Assembly: GCF_905120345.1 (NCBI RefSeq)
Contig: NZ_CAJHOA010000001.1
Coordinates: 372,001 to 436,000 of the forward strand
Length of the DNA stretch: 64,000 nucleotides
Reading direction: 5' to 3'
Source: Denitrificimonas caeni
GTDB taxonomy: Bacteria > Pseudomonadota > Gammaproteobacteria > Pseudomonadales > Pseudomonadaceae
Part shown: positions 56,534 to 64,000 of the stretch, piece by piece
How positions within the stretch are numbered: the stretch's first letter is position 1
How the letters are laid out: each line of letters starts with the position of its first letter
The notes under the pieces: generated by a model
The model's input: only the letters and a program-made list of their open reading frames with translations
What the model was told of the DNA's origin: nothing
Databases searched by the model: none
Made by a program: the position numbers and the translations under genes

Positions 56534-56569
56534 AGGCGCTCTCTTACTTGGCCAAGTAAGAGAGCGCCT
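56534..56569. repeat. 36-bp perfect palindrome after the antiporter gene
   Basis: AGGCGCTCTCTTACTTGG (56534-56551) followed at once by its exact reverse complement (56552-56569). There is no central spacer and no T-run. As DNA it could extrude as a cruciform; as RNA it forms a very stable hairpin and may protect the antiporter transcript. Confidence 0.9.
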
Positions 56570-56607
56570 GCTCCCGCACAATATCCCTCATCCGCTCGCG
56601 CAATGGT

Positions 56608-56916
56608 TCATTGCAAACTGGCACCTTGGCTCAATAGCCAGCGGCGTAACTGCATACAGTCGAGCACTTCAGCTTCAAGCAGATAGTATTCTGAGTTGTC
56701 GTGCTCTGCTGCTAACCCTTGTTGATTTGGATAAAGGCGTTTCTTCAAGGTGTTGCACGAGCCATAAACTGACGCGTAACTTGAGTAAAATACGCTGTTG
56801 ATCCGGTAACAACCATTGCATCACTCCACGTTCTAAATAATCTTCAATATTAAATTCGGAAATAAACCGTACGGATTCATCGATCAATTGAATGCTATAT
56901 GCAACAGTTTCAACAT
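56608..56916 (-). pseudogene. Frameshifted small gene of unknown function
   Basis: An ATG at 56916 behind AAGGGG starts MLKLLHIAFN and stops at once in frame; the next frame (from TTG 56887) reads LIDESVRFISEFNIEDYLER and GVMQWLLPDQQRILLKLRVS LWLVQHL; the first frame resumes near 56749 with KKRLYPNQQGLAAEHDNSEY and YLLEAEVLDCMQLRRWLLSQ, ending at 56608. A single surplus C in the CACCTTG at about 56749 would restore the second join; another indel near the start restores the first. No homologue recognised. Either a decayed gene, a sequencing error or programmed frameshifting. Confidence 0.55.
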
Positions 56917-57048
56917 AAAAACCCCTTATGACAGCTCATTTATACTGATACTACTGCTAAATCTAAACCAATCAAAATGACACAGGACAATGCCCATACA
57001 TTCAAAGATTCAGTCCTTTTTAAATTATAATTTATTACTACATTGCAT

Positions 57049-57900
57049 TCATAAACTCGCAACCCACTGCCCCTCATACAGCTTACTTGCAGAGCCTTGC
57101 ATCAGCACTGGCGCAGTATCACCGCCCCATTCTATTTGTAACGAACCACCGGTAAGCAGCACCTGAACTTTAGCGTCCAACCAGCCCGCGCGGATACCTG
57201 CCACTACTGCAGCACATGCGCCACTACCACAGGCCAATGTTTCACCGGTGCCACGCTCGTGCACACGAAGTTTGATGACATCACGTGCCAGCACTTGCAT
57301 AAAACCAACGTTGACCATGGCTGGAAAACGCGGGTGTGTCTCTATAAGCCGTCCCAAACGTTGCACTTGTGCTTGTTCAACACAGTGCACAGGCAGTACT
57401 GCATGAGGATTCCCCATATTAACGACGGCAAGCTTTAGCATTTCCCCTGCGACGTCCAGTTGATAGAAGTTGGAATTGCCATCGGCGATAAATGGAATAT
57501 CTGCTGGCCTCGTTTTGGGAACACCCATGTCTACTCGGACCAGTCCTGCATTATTGATCGTTAACTCGATGATACCCGCCTGCGTGGCCACACGAATCGG
57601 ATTTTTCATAGTAAGGCCTTGCCCCTGCACATAGAGTGCAAAGCAACGTGCACCATTACCACACTGCTCAACCTCGCTACCGTCAGCATTAAAGATACGA
57701 TAGTTAAAATCCACGCCTGACTGCTTAGCGGCCTCAACTAACAAGAGCTGATCAAAGCCGACGCCAAAATGTCGGTCGGCCAACTGGCGAATCTGCCCAG
57801 CGGTTAATAAGATCGGCTCACGCGTAGCATCTAACACCATAAAATCATTGCCAAGACCGTGCATTTTGGTAAAAAGCAAAGGAGATGGGATAACGCTCAT
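57049..57900 (-). CDS. dapF: Diaminopimelate epimerase DapF
   Basis: Interconverts LL- and meso-diaminopimelate for lysine and peptidoglycan. 283 residues: KMHGLGNDFMVLDATREPIL, NADGSEVEQCGNGARCFALY with the catalytic Cys80, and TLACGSGACAAVVAGI with the second Cys. Full length. ATG 57900 with GGAGAT upstream. The neighbouring lysA/lppL genes of Pseudomonas are not adjacent here; a degenerate gene lies downstream. Confidence 0.96.
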   Translation of the reverse strand: MSVIPSPLLFTKMHGLGNDFMVLDATREPILLTAGQIRQLADRHFGVGFDQLLLVEAAKQSGVDFNYRIFNADGSEVEQCGNGARCFALYVQGQGLTMKNPIRVATQAGIIELTINNAGLVRVDMGVPKTRPADIPFIADGNSNFYQLDVAGEMLKLAVVNMGNPHAVLPVHCVEQAQVQRLGRLIETHPRFPAMVNVGFMQVLARDVIKLRVHERGTGETLACGSGACAAVVAGIRAGWLDAKVQVLLTGGSLQIEWGGDTAPVLMQGSASKLYEGQWVASL

Positions 57901-58051
57901 GCTGGAGATTCCCTAATAATATAGACGAAAGTCTCTAGCGAAAACTGTGCCAGCTTTTAATATGCAGAAAAGCCTGAGAAACCGCGAGTTTGTCAGACTG
58001 TGCCAGCAATACTCTGCGCCATAAGAAGGCAAGCGCACCTAAAGCATGCAC

Positions 58052-58885
58052 TTACCTGCAAGGTGTTTTTGGCAATTGCCGTTTGTGTGCACTGGCCGCA
58101 TAGCTACGCGTGATACATGCAAAAACAGCCGCAGACACAGGCTGACAGTGTAAAAAAGCATCGATGTCCGCATAGCTGATGCCATACGCCATTTCATCAG
58201 GTTTCCCTGGGCTCAGTTCTTCTAAATCAGCAGTCGGTGTTTTGTCGGCCAGCGCTGTAGGTGCACCTAAATAACAGACCATGGCTCGGACTTGCCCCTT
58301 AACTAAACCGCTTAAAGGAGCAAGGTCGCAAGCACCATCACCAAATTTGGTAAAGAAGCCCATCACCGCCTCAGCCGCATGGTCGGTGCCAATCACTAAC
58401 CCGTCTGTGGCGTTAGCAATGGCATACTGCGCGAGCATCCGCATTCGCGCCTTGATATTGCCGTGGACAAAATCGGCGCGAGTCGCACTGAGGCTGTCCA
58501 GCTGGCCTATTTCTTGGCATAAGCTCGCAACGCTAGTCGCAATGTTGACAGTACTTTCTTCATCGGCACGAATAAATTTCAGCGCCAACTGGGCATCCGC
58601 TTCGTCCTGCTGATGTTGATAAGGCAAACGTACCGCAATAAAACGGTAGCGGTGATCACCGCTCTGCGCGCGCAAGCCCTCGACTGCCAATTGCGCCAAG
58701 CGCCCTGCCAAGCTGGAGTCCACTCCACCACTGATGCCCAGTACTAAAGTTTTTAAAGCGCTTTCTTGCAAGGTTGTTTGGATAAAAGTAATCCGCCGCG
58801 CAATGTCCGCAGCCAGCTCTGCTTCATCACGAAACGGGGCGGCTACATGAAGGGCACGGGCGATCTCAGCCTGACAGTTTTGCAT
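58052..58885 (-). CDS. nadE: NAD+ synthase, ammonia-dependent NadE
   Basis: Converts nicotinic acid adenine dinucleotide to NAD with ammonia and ATP. 277 residues, no glutaminase domain: PP-loop [57 protein letters not shown] and the C-terminal [20 protein letters not shown]. Direct use of ammonia fits the nearby glnK-amtB. ATG 58885 is used. Divergent from glnK across 261 bases. Confidence 0.94.
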   Translation of the reverse strand: MQNCQAEIARALHVAAPFRDEAELAADIARRITFIQTTLQESALKTLVLGISGGVDSSLAGRLAQLAVEGLRAQSGDHRYRFIAVRLPYQHQQDEADAQLALKFIRADEESTVNIATSVASLCQEIGQLDSLSATRADFVHGNIKARMRMLAQYAIANATDGLVIGTDHAAEAVMGFFTKFGDGACDLAPLSGLVKGQVRAMVCYLGAPTALADKTPTADLEELSPGKPDEMAYGISYADIDAFLHCQPVSAAVFACITRSYAASAHKRQLPKTPCR

Positions 58886-58962
58886 ACAAATACCCCTGTT
58901 TAAATTAATCCAGCAGGCAAAACTACTGACAGCGCAAACCTTATGTCAAGCACTAATCACGG

Positions 58963-58979
58963 CGCACTTTTTTAGTGCC
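58963..58979. promoter_or_regulatory. NtrC-like enhancer site upstream of glnK
   Basis: CGCACTTTTTTAGTGCC: GCAC and GTGC with seven bases between, the exact geometry of the NtrC consensus TGCACC-A4-TGGTGCA. A further half-site TGCACTAAAA begins at 58984. About 120 bases before the predicted start site, a usual enhancer distance. Confidence 0.65.
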
Positions 58980-59053
58980 CAACTGCACTAAAACTCTTCA
59001 TTATCACGCAAAATAACTTGTTAAACAGTCATAAATAACACCTATCCCATTGA

Positions 59054-59485
<432 letters not shown>

Positions 59486-59527
59486 CTCTCCACTGCCCGA
59501 CAACTGAATGTGTCTAAGGAGACCATG

Positions 59528-60799
59528 ATGGAAAACAATCTGTTTGCTTTGCAGTACGCACTCGACACCTTTTACTTCTTAATCGCCGGAGCCTTGGTGA
59601 TGTTGATGGCGGCAGGCTTTGCCATGCTCGAAGCAGGCTTAGTGCGCGCTAAAAACACCACAGAAACTCTGACTAAAAATATCGTTTTGTACGCCCTCGC
59701 TTGTACCTTGTACTTAGCCGTGGGTTATCAATTGATGTATGGCGGCGGCTACTTTCTTTCCGGCATTACCACGCTGGATCCTGAAGCGGTGCTGACACAA
59801 TTTTCAGTACGTGAAGAGGGTTTTAGCGGCGCGGCGATTTACTCGCCAGCGGCTGACTTTTTCTTCCAAGCGGTATTTGTCGCCACCTGTATGTCGATCG
59901 TCTCCGGTGCGATTGCTGAACGCATGAAGCTCTGGGTATTTTTGCTCTTTGCTGTGCTCATGACTGGCTTGATTTACCCAGTCAGCGGCAGTTGGGGCTG
60001 GGGTGGTCAAGCGGTGTTTGGCCTGTACTCACTCACTGAAGATTTCGCTTTTAAAGACTTTGCCGGCTCAGGTCTGGTGCACTTAGTCGGTGCCAGTGCC
60101 GCCCTGGCTGGGGTGATGCTGCTTGGTCCGCGTTTGGGTAAATATGGCGAGCGCGGTGAAACACGCGCCATCCCTGGGGCTAACTTACCCTTGGCGACAC
60201 TCGGTACCTTTCTTTTATGGTTTGGCTGGTTCGGTTTTAACGGCGGCTCGGTGCTGAAACTGGGCGACATCAATAGCGCACACTCAGTGGCCGTGGTGTT
60301 TCTCAACACCAACGCTGCAGCTGCGGGCGGCTTACTTGGGGCGCTGCTGATCAGCTACCTAAAGTATCGCAAAGCCGACCTCACCATGATTCTCAACGGT
60401 GCCTTAGCCGGTTTAGTCGCCATTACTGCCAGCCCCGATACCCCAACGCCAGTACTGGCAGTGCTGATTGGTTTGGCCGCTGGTGCTCTGGTGGTGTTTT
60501 CCATCTTGTTAATGGACAAACTCCAGCTGGATGACCCCGTTGGTGCTATTTCCGTACACGGTGTAGCAGGTTTATTGGGTCTTTTAGTGGTGCCATTAAG
60601 CGCTCCAGGCACGACCTTCCTCGGCCAATTGGTCGGTGCGGCAACCCTCTTCGCCTGGGCCTTTGTCGCCTCGTTAATCGTCTGGTGGTTGCTGAGAAGA
60701 TTCTTTGGCCTACGTATCAGCCCACACGACGAGTATCAAGGCGCTGACATTAGCGAATGCGGCATGGAAGCCTACCCAGAGTTCACCAATCGAGGCTAA
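59528..60799 (+). CDS. amtB: Ammonium channel AmtB
   Basis: 423 residues, eleven membrane segments. Start MENNLFALQYALDTFYFLIA has no cleavable leader. The pore twin His lie in GSGLVHLVGASAALA and GAISVHGVAGLLGLL; FAMLEAGLVRAKNTTETLTK and GGSVLKLGDINSAH-type loops fit the family. The C-terminal GISP-like GLRISPHDEYQGADISECG is the GlnK-binding tail. ATG 59528 is six bases after AAGGAG; ATG 59525 is three and is less likely; a GTG at 59510 is not needed. Confidence 0.96.
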   Translation: MENNLFALQYALDTFYFLIAGALVMLMAAGFAMLEAGLVRAKNTTETLTKNIVLYALACTLYLAVGYQLMYGGGYFLSGITTLDPEAVLTQFSVREEGFSGAAIYSPAADFFFQAVFVATCMSIVSGAIAERMKLWVFLLFAVLMTGLIYPVSGSWGWGGQAVFGLYSLTEDFAFKDFAGSGLVHLVGASAALAGVMLLGPRLGKYGERGETRAIPGANLPLATLGTFLLWFGWFGFNGGSVLKLGDINSAHSVAVVFLNTNAAAAGGLLGALLISYLKYRKADLTMILNGALAGLVAITASPDTPTPVLAVLIGLAAGALVVFSILLMDKLQLDDPVGAISVHGVAGLLGLLVVPLSAPGTTFLGQLVGAATLFAWAFVASLIVWWLLRRFFGLRISPHDEYQGADISECGMEAYPEFTNRG

Positions 60800-60812
60800 C
60801 CCATAGCGCACA

Positions 60813-60838
60813 CCGTCATGGTTAGAGACGCATGACGG
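60813..60838 (+). promoter_or_regulatory. Hairpin in the amtB-nirB intergenic region
   Basis: CCGTCATG (60813-60820) and CATGACGG (60831-60838) form a perfect 8-bp stem with a ten-base loop. No T-run follows, so it is not an intrinsic terminator by itself; it might be a leader attenuator, a NasT-like antitermination element (loops do not match the A1/G4 hexaloop rule) or a processing site. nirB starts 54 bases later. Confidence 0.4.
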
Positions 60839-60892
60839 CACTCCAAGTAGACATTGCAAAAATCATACAAGCCAGCCGCAACAGGAGATCCT

Positions 60893-63430
60893 ATGAACAA
60901 GCTGAATTTAGTGGTCATTGGCAATGGCATGGTCGGTCACCATTTTTTAGAACAACTGGCTGCCAGCCCTAACGCTCACGCGTTTCAAGTGACGGTCATC
61001 GGCGAAGAAAACTATTGTGCTTATGACCGTGTACATCTGTCTGAGTATTTCCAAGGGAAAAGTAGCGACGAGCTCGCCTTAGGCAGTGCAAAGCAATATA
61101 AAGATTGGGGCTTTAAGCTGCATTTAGGGGTAAAAGCCACCGCCATCGAGCCGTGTTCACGCAAAGTACAGCTCGACGATGGTACCGAGCTCAGCTATGA
61201 CAAATTGATCTTAGCAACCGGCTCATACCCTTTTGTGCCGCCGATTGAGGGCAGTACGCTTGAGCACTGTTTTACCTATCGCACCCTTACTGACCTTGAT
61301 GCTATTTGCAGCAGTGCCAAGACCGCCAATACCGGCGTCGTCATTGGTGGTGGTTTATTGGGATTGGAAGCGGCCAAAGCCCTGTGTGATTTGGATCTAG
61401 ACACTTTTGTTGTTGAACACTCGCCGCGTTTAATGAATGCGCAAATTGACCAAGAAGGCGGCGAACTGCTGCAAGAAAAGATTGAAGCCTTAGGCGTTCA
61501 AGTGCTCACCCAGCGTGCAGCTCTGCGCGTGACTGAAGGACTCGGAGCGCGGTTATGCGTGGAGTTTGCCGACGGCAAAAAGCTAGAAACCGATTTAATT
61601 GTGTTTTCTGCCGGTATTCGTCCACGCGATGAGTTGCCGCGCGCTGCAGGCTTACTGCTGGGCGAGCGCGGCGGCGTAGCAGTGGACAATCACTGTCAAA
61701 GCAGCGACCCGCAGATTCTCGCGATTGGCGAAGCCGCAGCTTGGAATAACTGTTGTTTTGGCTTGGTCGCCCCAGGTTATCAAATGGCCAAAGTAGCTCT
61801 GGCTAACTTAATCGGAGAAGAGTTGGCGTTTACCGGTGCTGATATGAGCACCAAGTTAAAACTGTTAGGTGTTGATGTCGGTGCAATTGGCGACACTCAA
61901 GGCAATCAAAACGTAGGAACCAAGATCTACCGTTACCTTGATCAAATCAGCCAGCACTACCGCAAGATGGTGGTATCCGCCGATGGTCAACGTTTGCTGG
62001 GTGCTATTTTGGTGGGTGACAACAGCTATTACGACACTTTAATGCAGTATTACCGCAACGGTTTAGATCTGCCCGTTCACCCAGAAAGCCTTATTTTGCC
62101 AAGCCAGTCTGGTAGCTCACCCTTGCTCGGCATGGCCGCCTTACCAGACAGCGCGATTATTTGCTCCTGCCACAATGTCAGCAAAGGCGACATTGTTGAT
62201 TGCTTGCAAGGTGGCTGTGCGTCCGTGGCTGAAGTCATCGAACTCTCGCGCGCCAGCACTGGTTGTGGCGGTTGTAGCAGCCAGCTGAAAAGCCTAGTAG
62301 AGCAGCAAATGGCGGCGATGGGCATGGCCGTGAGCAGCGCATTGTGTGAACACTTTGCCTACACTCGGCAAGAGCTGGAACACATGATTCGCACCGAAAA
62401 CATCCTGAACTTTAACCAACTGCTAGAGCGTCATGGTCAGGGTATGGGCTGCGATATTTGCAAGCCGACAGCTGCCAATATTTTTGCCTCGGTGCAGAAC
62501 GACTTTGTACTCTCTGCCGATCACCTTGGCCTGCAAGACACTAACGATGCTTTCTTGGCCAATATGCAAAAAGACGGCACATATTCTGTGATGCCACGCA
62601 TTGCCGGGGGTGAGATCACTCCGGAGATGCTCATTCTCCTGGGCAAAGTGGCGCGTGACTTTGGTCTTTACAGCAAAATCACTGGTGGCCAACGCATTGA
62701 CCTGTTCGGTGCTGAACTCAGCCAACTGCCCGCCATCTGGCAACGTTTGATAGAAGCAGGCTTTGAAACAGGGCAAGCCTACGGCAAATCCGTACGCACA
62801 GTGAAAAGCTGCGTGGGCAGTGCTTGGTGTCGTTATGGCGTGCAAGACAGTGTGCGCTTGGCCATTGATTTAGAGAATCGCTACAAGGGCATTCGCGCGC
62901 CGCACAAACTTAAATTTGCCGTCAGTGGTTGTACCCGTGAATGTGCTGAAGCGCAGTCCAAAGACTTTGGCGTCATCGCCACAGAAAAAGGCTGGAACCT
63001 GTATGTCGCTGGCAATGGTGGAATGCGCCCACGTCATGCGGATCTGTTTGCGAAGGATTTAGACACCGACAGTTTAATTCGCACCATCGACCGCATCATG
63101 ATTTTCTACATCCGTACCGCTGGGCGTCTAGAACGCACCGCACGCTGGTTAGAGAGCCTTGAAGGTGGCTTGGAGTATTTACGAAAAGTCATTTTGCACG
63201 ATTCGCTCGGTTTAAATGCCGACCTCGACCAACAAATGGCGCACTTGGTGGCCAGTTATCAATGCGAATGGCAAACCACACTGAATAATCCAGAAAGCCT
63301 AAAACGCTTCCGGCAGACCATTAACAGTGTTGGAGACGACCCACAATTACTCTATGTCTCAGAACGAGGACAAAAACGCCCCGCTAATGCGCAGGAACGT
63401 GCGCAGCAAATCCCTCTTGTTAGCGTGTAA
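60893..63430 (+). CDS. nirB: Assimilatory NAD(P)H-nitrite reductase, large subunit
   Basis: 845 residues. FAD/NAD domains (NLVVIGNGMVGHHFLEQLAA, TGVVIGGGLLGLEAAKALCD), central BFD [2Fe-2S] region with SAIICSCHNVSKGDIVDCL and STGCGGCSSQLKSLV, then the sulfite/nitrite reductase domain with VKSCVGSAWCRYGVQDS and AVSGCTRECAEAQSKDFGV (4Fe-4S/siroheme). Reduces nitrite to ammonia in the cytosol. ATG 60893 behind AGGAG; the frame opens 13 codons earlier. nirD follows after 22 bases. No siroheme synthase in view. Confidence 0.97.
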   Translation: MNKLNLVVIGNGMVGHHFLEQLAASPNAHAFQVTVIGEENYCAYDRVHLSEYFQGKSSDELALGSAKQYKDWGFKLHLGVKATAIEPCSRKVQLDDGTELSYDKLILATGSYPFVPPIEGSTLEHCFTYRTLTDLDAICSSAKTANTGVVIGGGLLGLEAAKALCDLDLDTFVVEHSPRLMNAQIDQEGGELLQEKIEALGVQVLTQRAALRVTEGLGARLCVEFADGKKLETDLIVFSAGIRPRDELPRAAGLLLGERGGVAVDNHCQSSDPQILAIGEAAAWNNCCFGLVAPGYQMAKVALANLIGEELAFTGADMSTKLKLLGVDVGAIGDTQGNQNVGTKIYRYLDQISQHYRKMVVSADGQRLLGAILVGDNSYYDTLMQYYRNGLDLPVHPESLILPSQSGSSPLLGMAALPDSAIICSCHNVSKGDIVDCLQGGCASVAEVIELSRASTGCGGCSSQLKSLVEQQMAAMGMAVSSALCEHFAYTRQELEHMIRTENILNFNQLLERHGQGMGCDICKPTAANIFASVQNDFVLSADHLGLQDTNDAFLANMQKDGTYSVMPRIAGGEITPEMLILLGKVARDFGLYSKITGGQRIDLFGAELSQLPAIWQRLIEAGFETGQAYGKSVRTVKSCVGSAWCRYGVQDSVRLAIDLENRYKGIRAPHKLKFAVSGCTRECAEAQSKDFGVIATEKGWNLYVAGNGGMRPRHADLFAKDLDTDSLIRTIDRIMIFYIRTAGRLERTARWLESLEGGLEYLRKVILHDSLGLNADLDQQMAHLVASYQCEWQTTLNNPESLKRFRQTINSVGDDPQLLYVSERGQKRPANAQERAQQIPLVSV

Positions 63431-63452
63431 ATCTAAGCCTTTGGAGGCTGCC

Positions 63453-63803
63453 ATGACAGAACAACAGACGTGGATAACCGTAGGCCAGCGCAGCGATTTA
63501 ATCGACGGTGCCGGCGTTGGTGCACAAGTCGCGCTGTTTTACTTAAAAAAACATAACCAACTGTTTGCTGTGGGCAACCTCTGCCCTTTTAACGACCTGA
63601 ACATTATTGCCCGCGGCATCATCGGCGATATCAAAGGCGAACCTGTCGTCGCCAGCCCACTGCATAAAGAGCACTTCTCGTTACTCGATGGCCATTGCCT
63701 TGAGCAACCCGAAGTGCGTTTACCGGTATGGCAGGTTCGCTTAGAAGGGAATGTCTTGCAGGTTATGCGCCCTGCAACACAAGCAACCAGCACTTCGTTT
63801 TAA
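63453..63803 (+). CDS. nirD: NAD(P)H-nitrite reductase, small subunit NirD
   Basis: 116 residues from the ATG at 63453 (GGAGG five bases upstream). It is the Rieske-fold small subunit without a cluster: NLCPFNDLNIIARGIIGD then VVASPLHKEHFSLLDGHC lack the usual Cys-His pairs, as in E. coli NirD. The long upstream open frame overlapping nirB is not used. Immediately follows nirB. Confidence 0.95.
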   Translation: MTEQQTWITVGQRSDLIDGAGVGAQVALFYLKKHNQLFAVGNLCPFNDLNIIARGIIGDIKGEPVVASPLHKEHFSLLDGHCLEQPEVRLPVWQVRLEGNVLQVMRPATQATSTSF

Positions 63804-63845
63804 TGATCGTTTTCTGATGTTTTTCTAGATTATCAAGGGGTTTAT

Positions 63846-64000
63846 ATGTCTTATGTTATACCGAGTGAATTTGCCAAAAAAATGGTCGATTCAGGTGAAG
63901 CCAAGTTGCGCATGTCGCGCCGCGATGTGCTGATTCGCTCCTGCATGGCCGGTGCTATTTTGGCACTGTCTGCGGCCTTTGCAGTCACAGTCGCGCTGCA
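63846..64000 (+). CDS. Formate/nitrite transporter family (NirC-like), N-terminal part
   Basis: Runs off the right edge. MSYVIPSEFAKKMVDSGEAK then LRMSRRDVLIRSCMAGAILA and LSAAFAVTVAL fit FNT proteins (first membrane segment). AAGGGG precedes the ATG. After nirBD a nitrite channel is the natural reading; formate is the alternative. Only 51 codons are visible. Confidence 0.82.
   Translation, partial: MSYVIPSEFAKKMVDSGEAKLRMSRRDVLIRSCMAGAILALSAAFAVTVAL

Overview
The window reads as chromosome of a gammaproteobacterium in the Pseudomonadaceae with modest GC content (roughly the high 40s by eye, lower than most Pseudomonas). Several proteins are close to Pseudomonas aeruginosa counterparts known to me (PsrA, NagZ, PhoP, S-methylthioinosine phosphorylase), and the order MTIP-nagZ-psrA and fliK-L-M-N-O-P-Q-R-flhB is the Pseudomonas order. 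A thiosulfate dehydrogenase and the low GC suggest a lineage such as Thiopseudomonas or Denitrificimonas; that placement is inference. No tRNA, rRNA, CRISPR array, insertion sequence or prophage was seen.

Layout. 1-4.7 kb: cut sohB, a histidine phosphatase with an SCP2-fold protein, a CstA-type carrier and speE. 4.8-10.6 kb: cysB, a phosphopantetheinyl transferase, then a minus-strand group linked to envelope and nucleoside recycling (uppP, psrA with a striking palindromic operator, a signal-less YkuD protein, nagZ, MTIP). 11-15.4 kb: a chemoreceptor with a sigma-28-like promoter, a SprT-like protease and phoPQ. 15.5-22.5 kb: the flagellar export/switch operon flhB-fliRQPONMLK (minus strand), headed by a sigma-54-like promoter. 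22.6-28.7 kb: ttcA, a MliC/PliC-type lysozyme inhibitor, a DnaJ-related protein, a ketopantoate reductase-like protein, an NlpC/P60 lipoprotein, zapE and a half-size DMT transporter. 28.7-46 kb: lipid catabolism and efflux: acyl-CoA dehydrogenase plus crotonase, an RND pump with its adaptor and a divergent regulator, a pirin, an orphan SF1 helicase-like protein, and a ligase-dehydrogenase-thiolase operon opposite an AraC-type regulator and preceded by an unreported 52-codon coupled ORF. 46-50 kb: Sel1-repeat protein, then small genes for VOC, double-cupin, TIGR03643-like, unknown and methyltransferase products. 50.4-52.8 kb: a triheme cytochrome c overlapping tsdA. 52.9-57 kb: membrane-anchored phosphatase, CigR-like protein, Na+/H+ antiporter, a 36-bp perfect palindrome and a frameshifted gene. 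57-64 kb: dapF, nadE and a nitrogen block glnK-amtB-nirB-nirD-nirC(partial) with an NtrC-like site and sigma-54 promoter.

How the parts fit. The right end is a nitrogen-assimilation unit: NtrC/sigma-54 control of PII and the ammonium channel, followed on the same strand by NADH nitrite reductase and a nitrite channel. The middle encodes acyl-CoA activation, dehydrogenation, hydration and thiolysis in two loci. The tsd pair would oxidise thiosulfate to tetrathionate and feed electrons to c-type cytochromes. The most interesting items for follow-up are the signal-less YkuD protein next to nagZ (probable cytosolic L,D-carboxypeptidase rather than a transpeptidase), the triheme partner of TsdA, the coupled small ORF, the long perfect palindromes and the orphan helicase.
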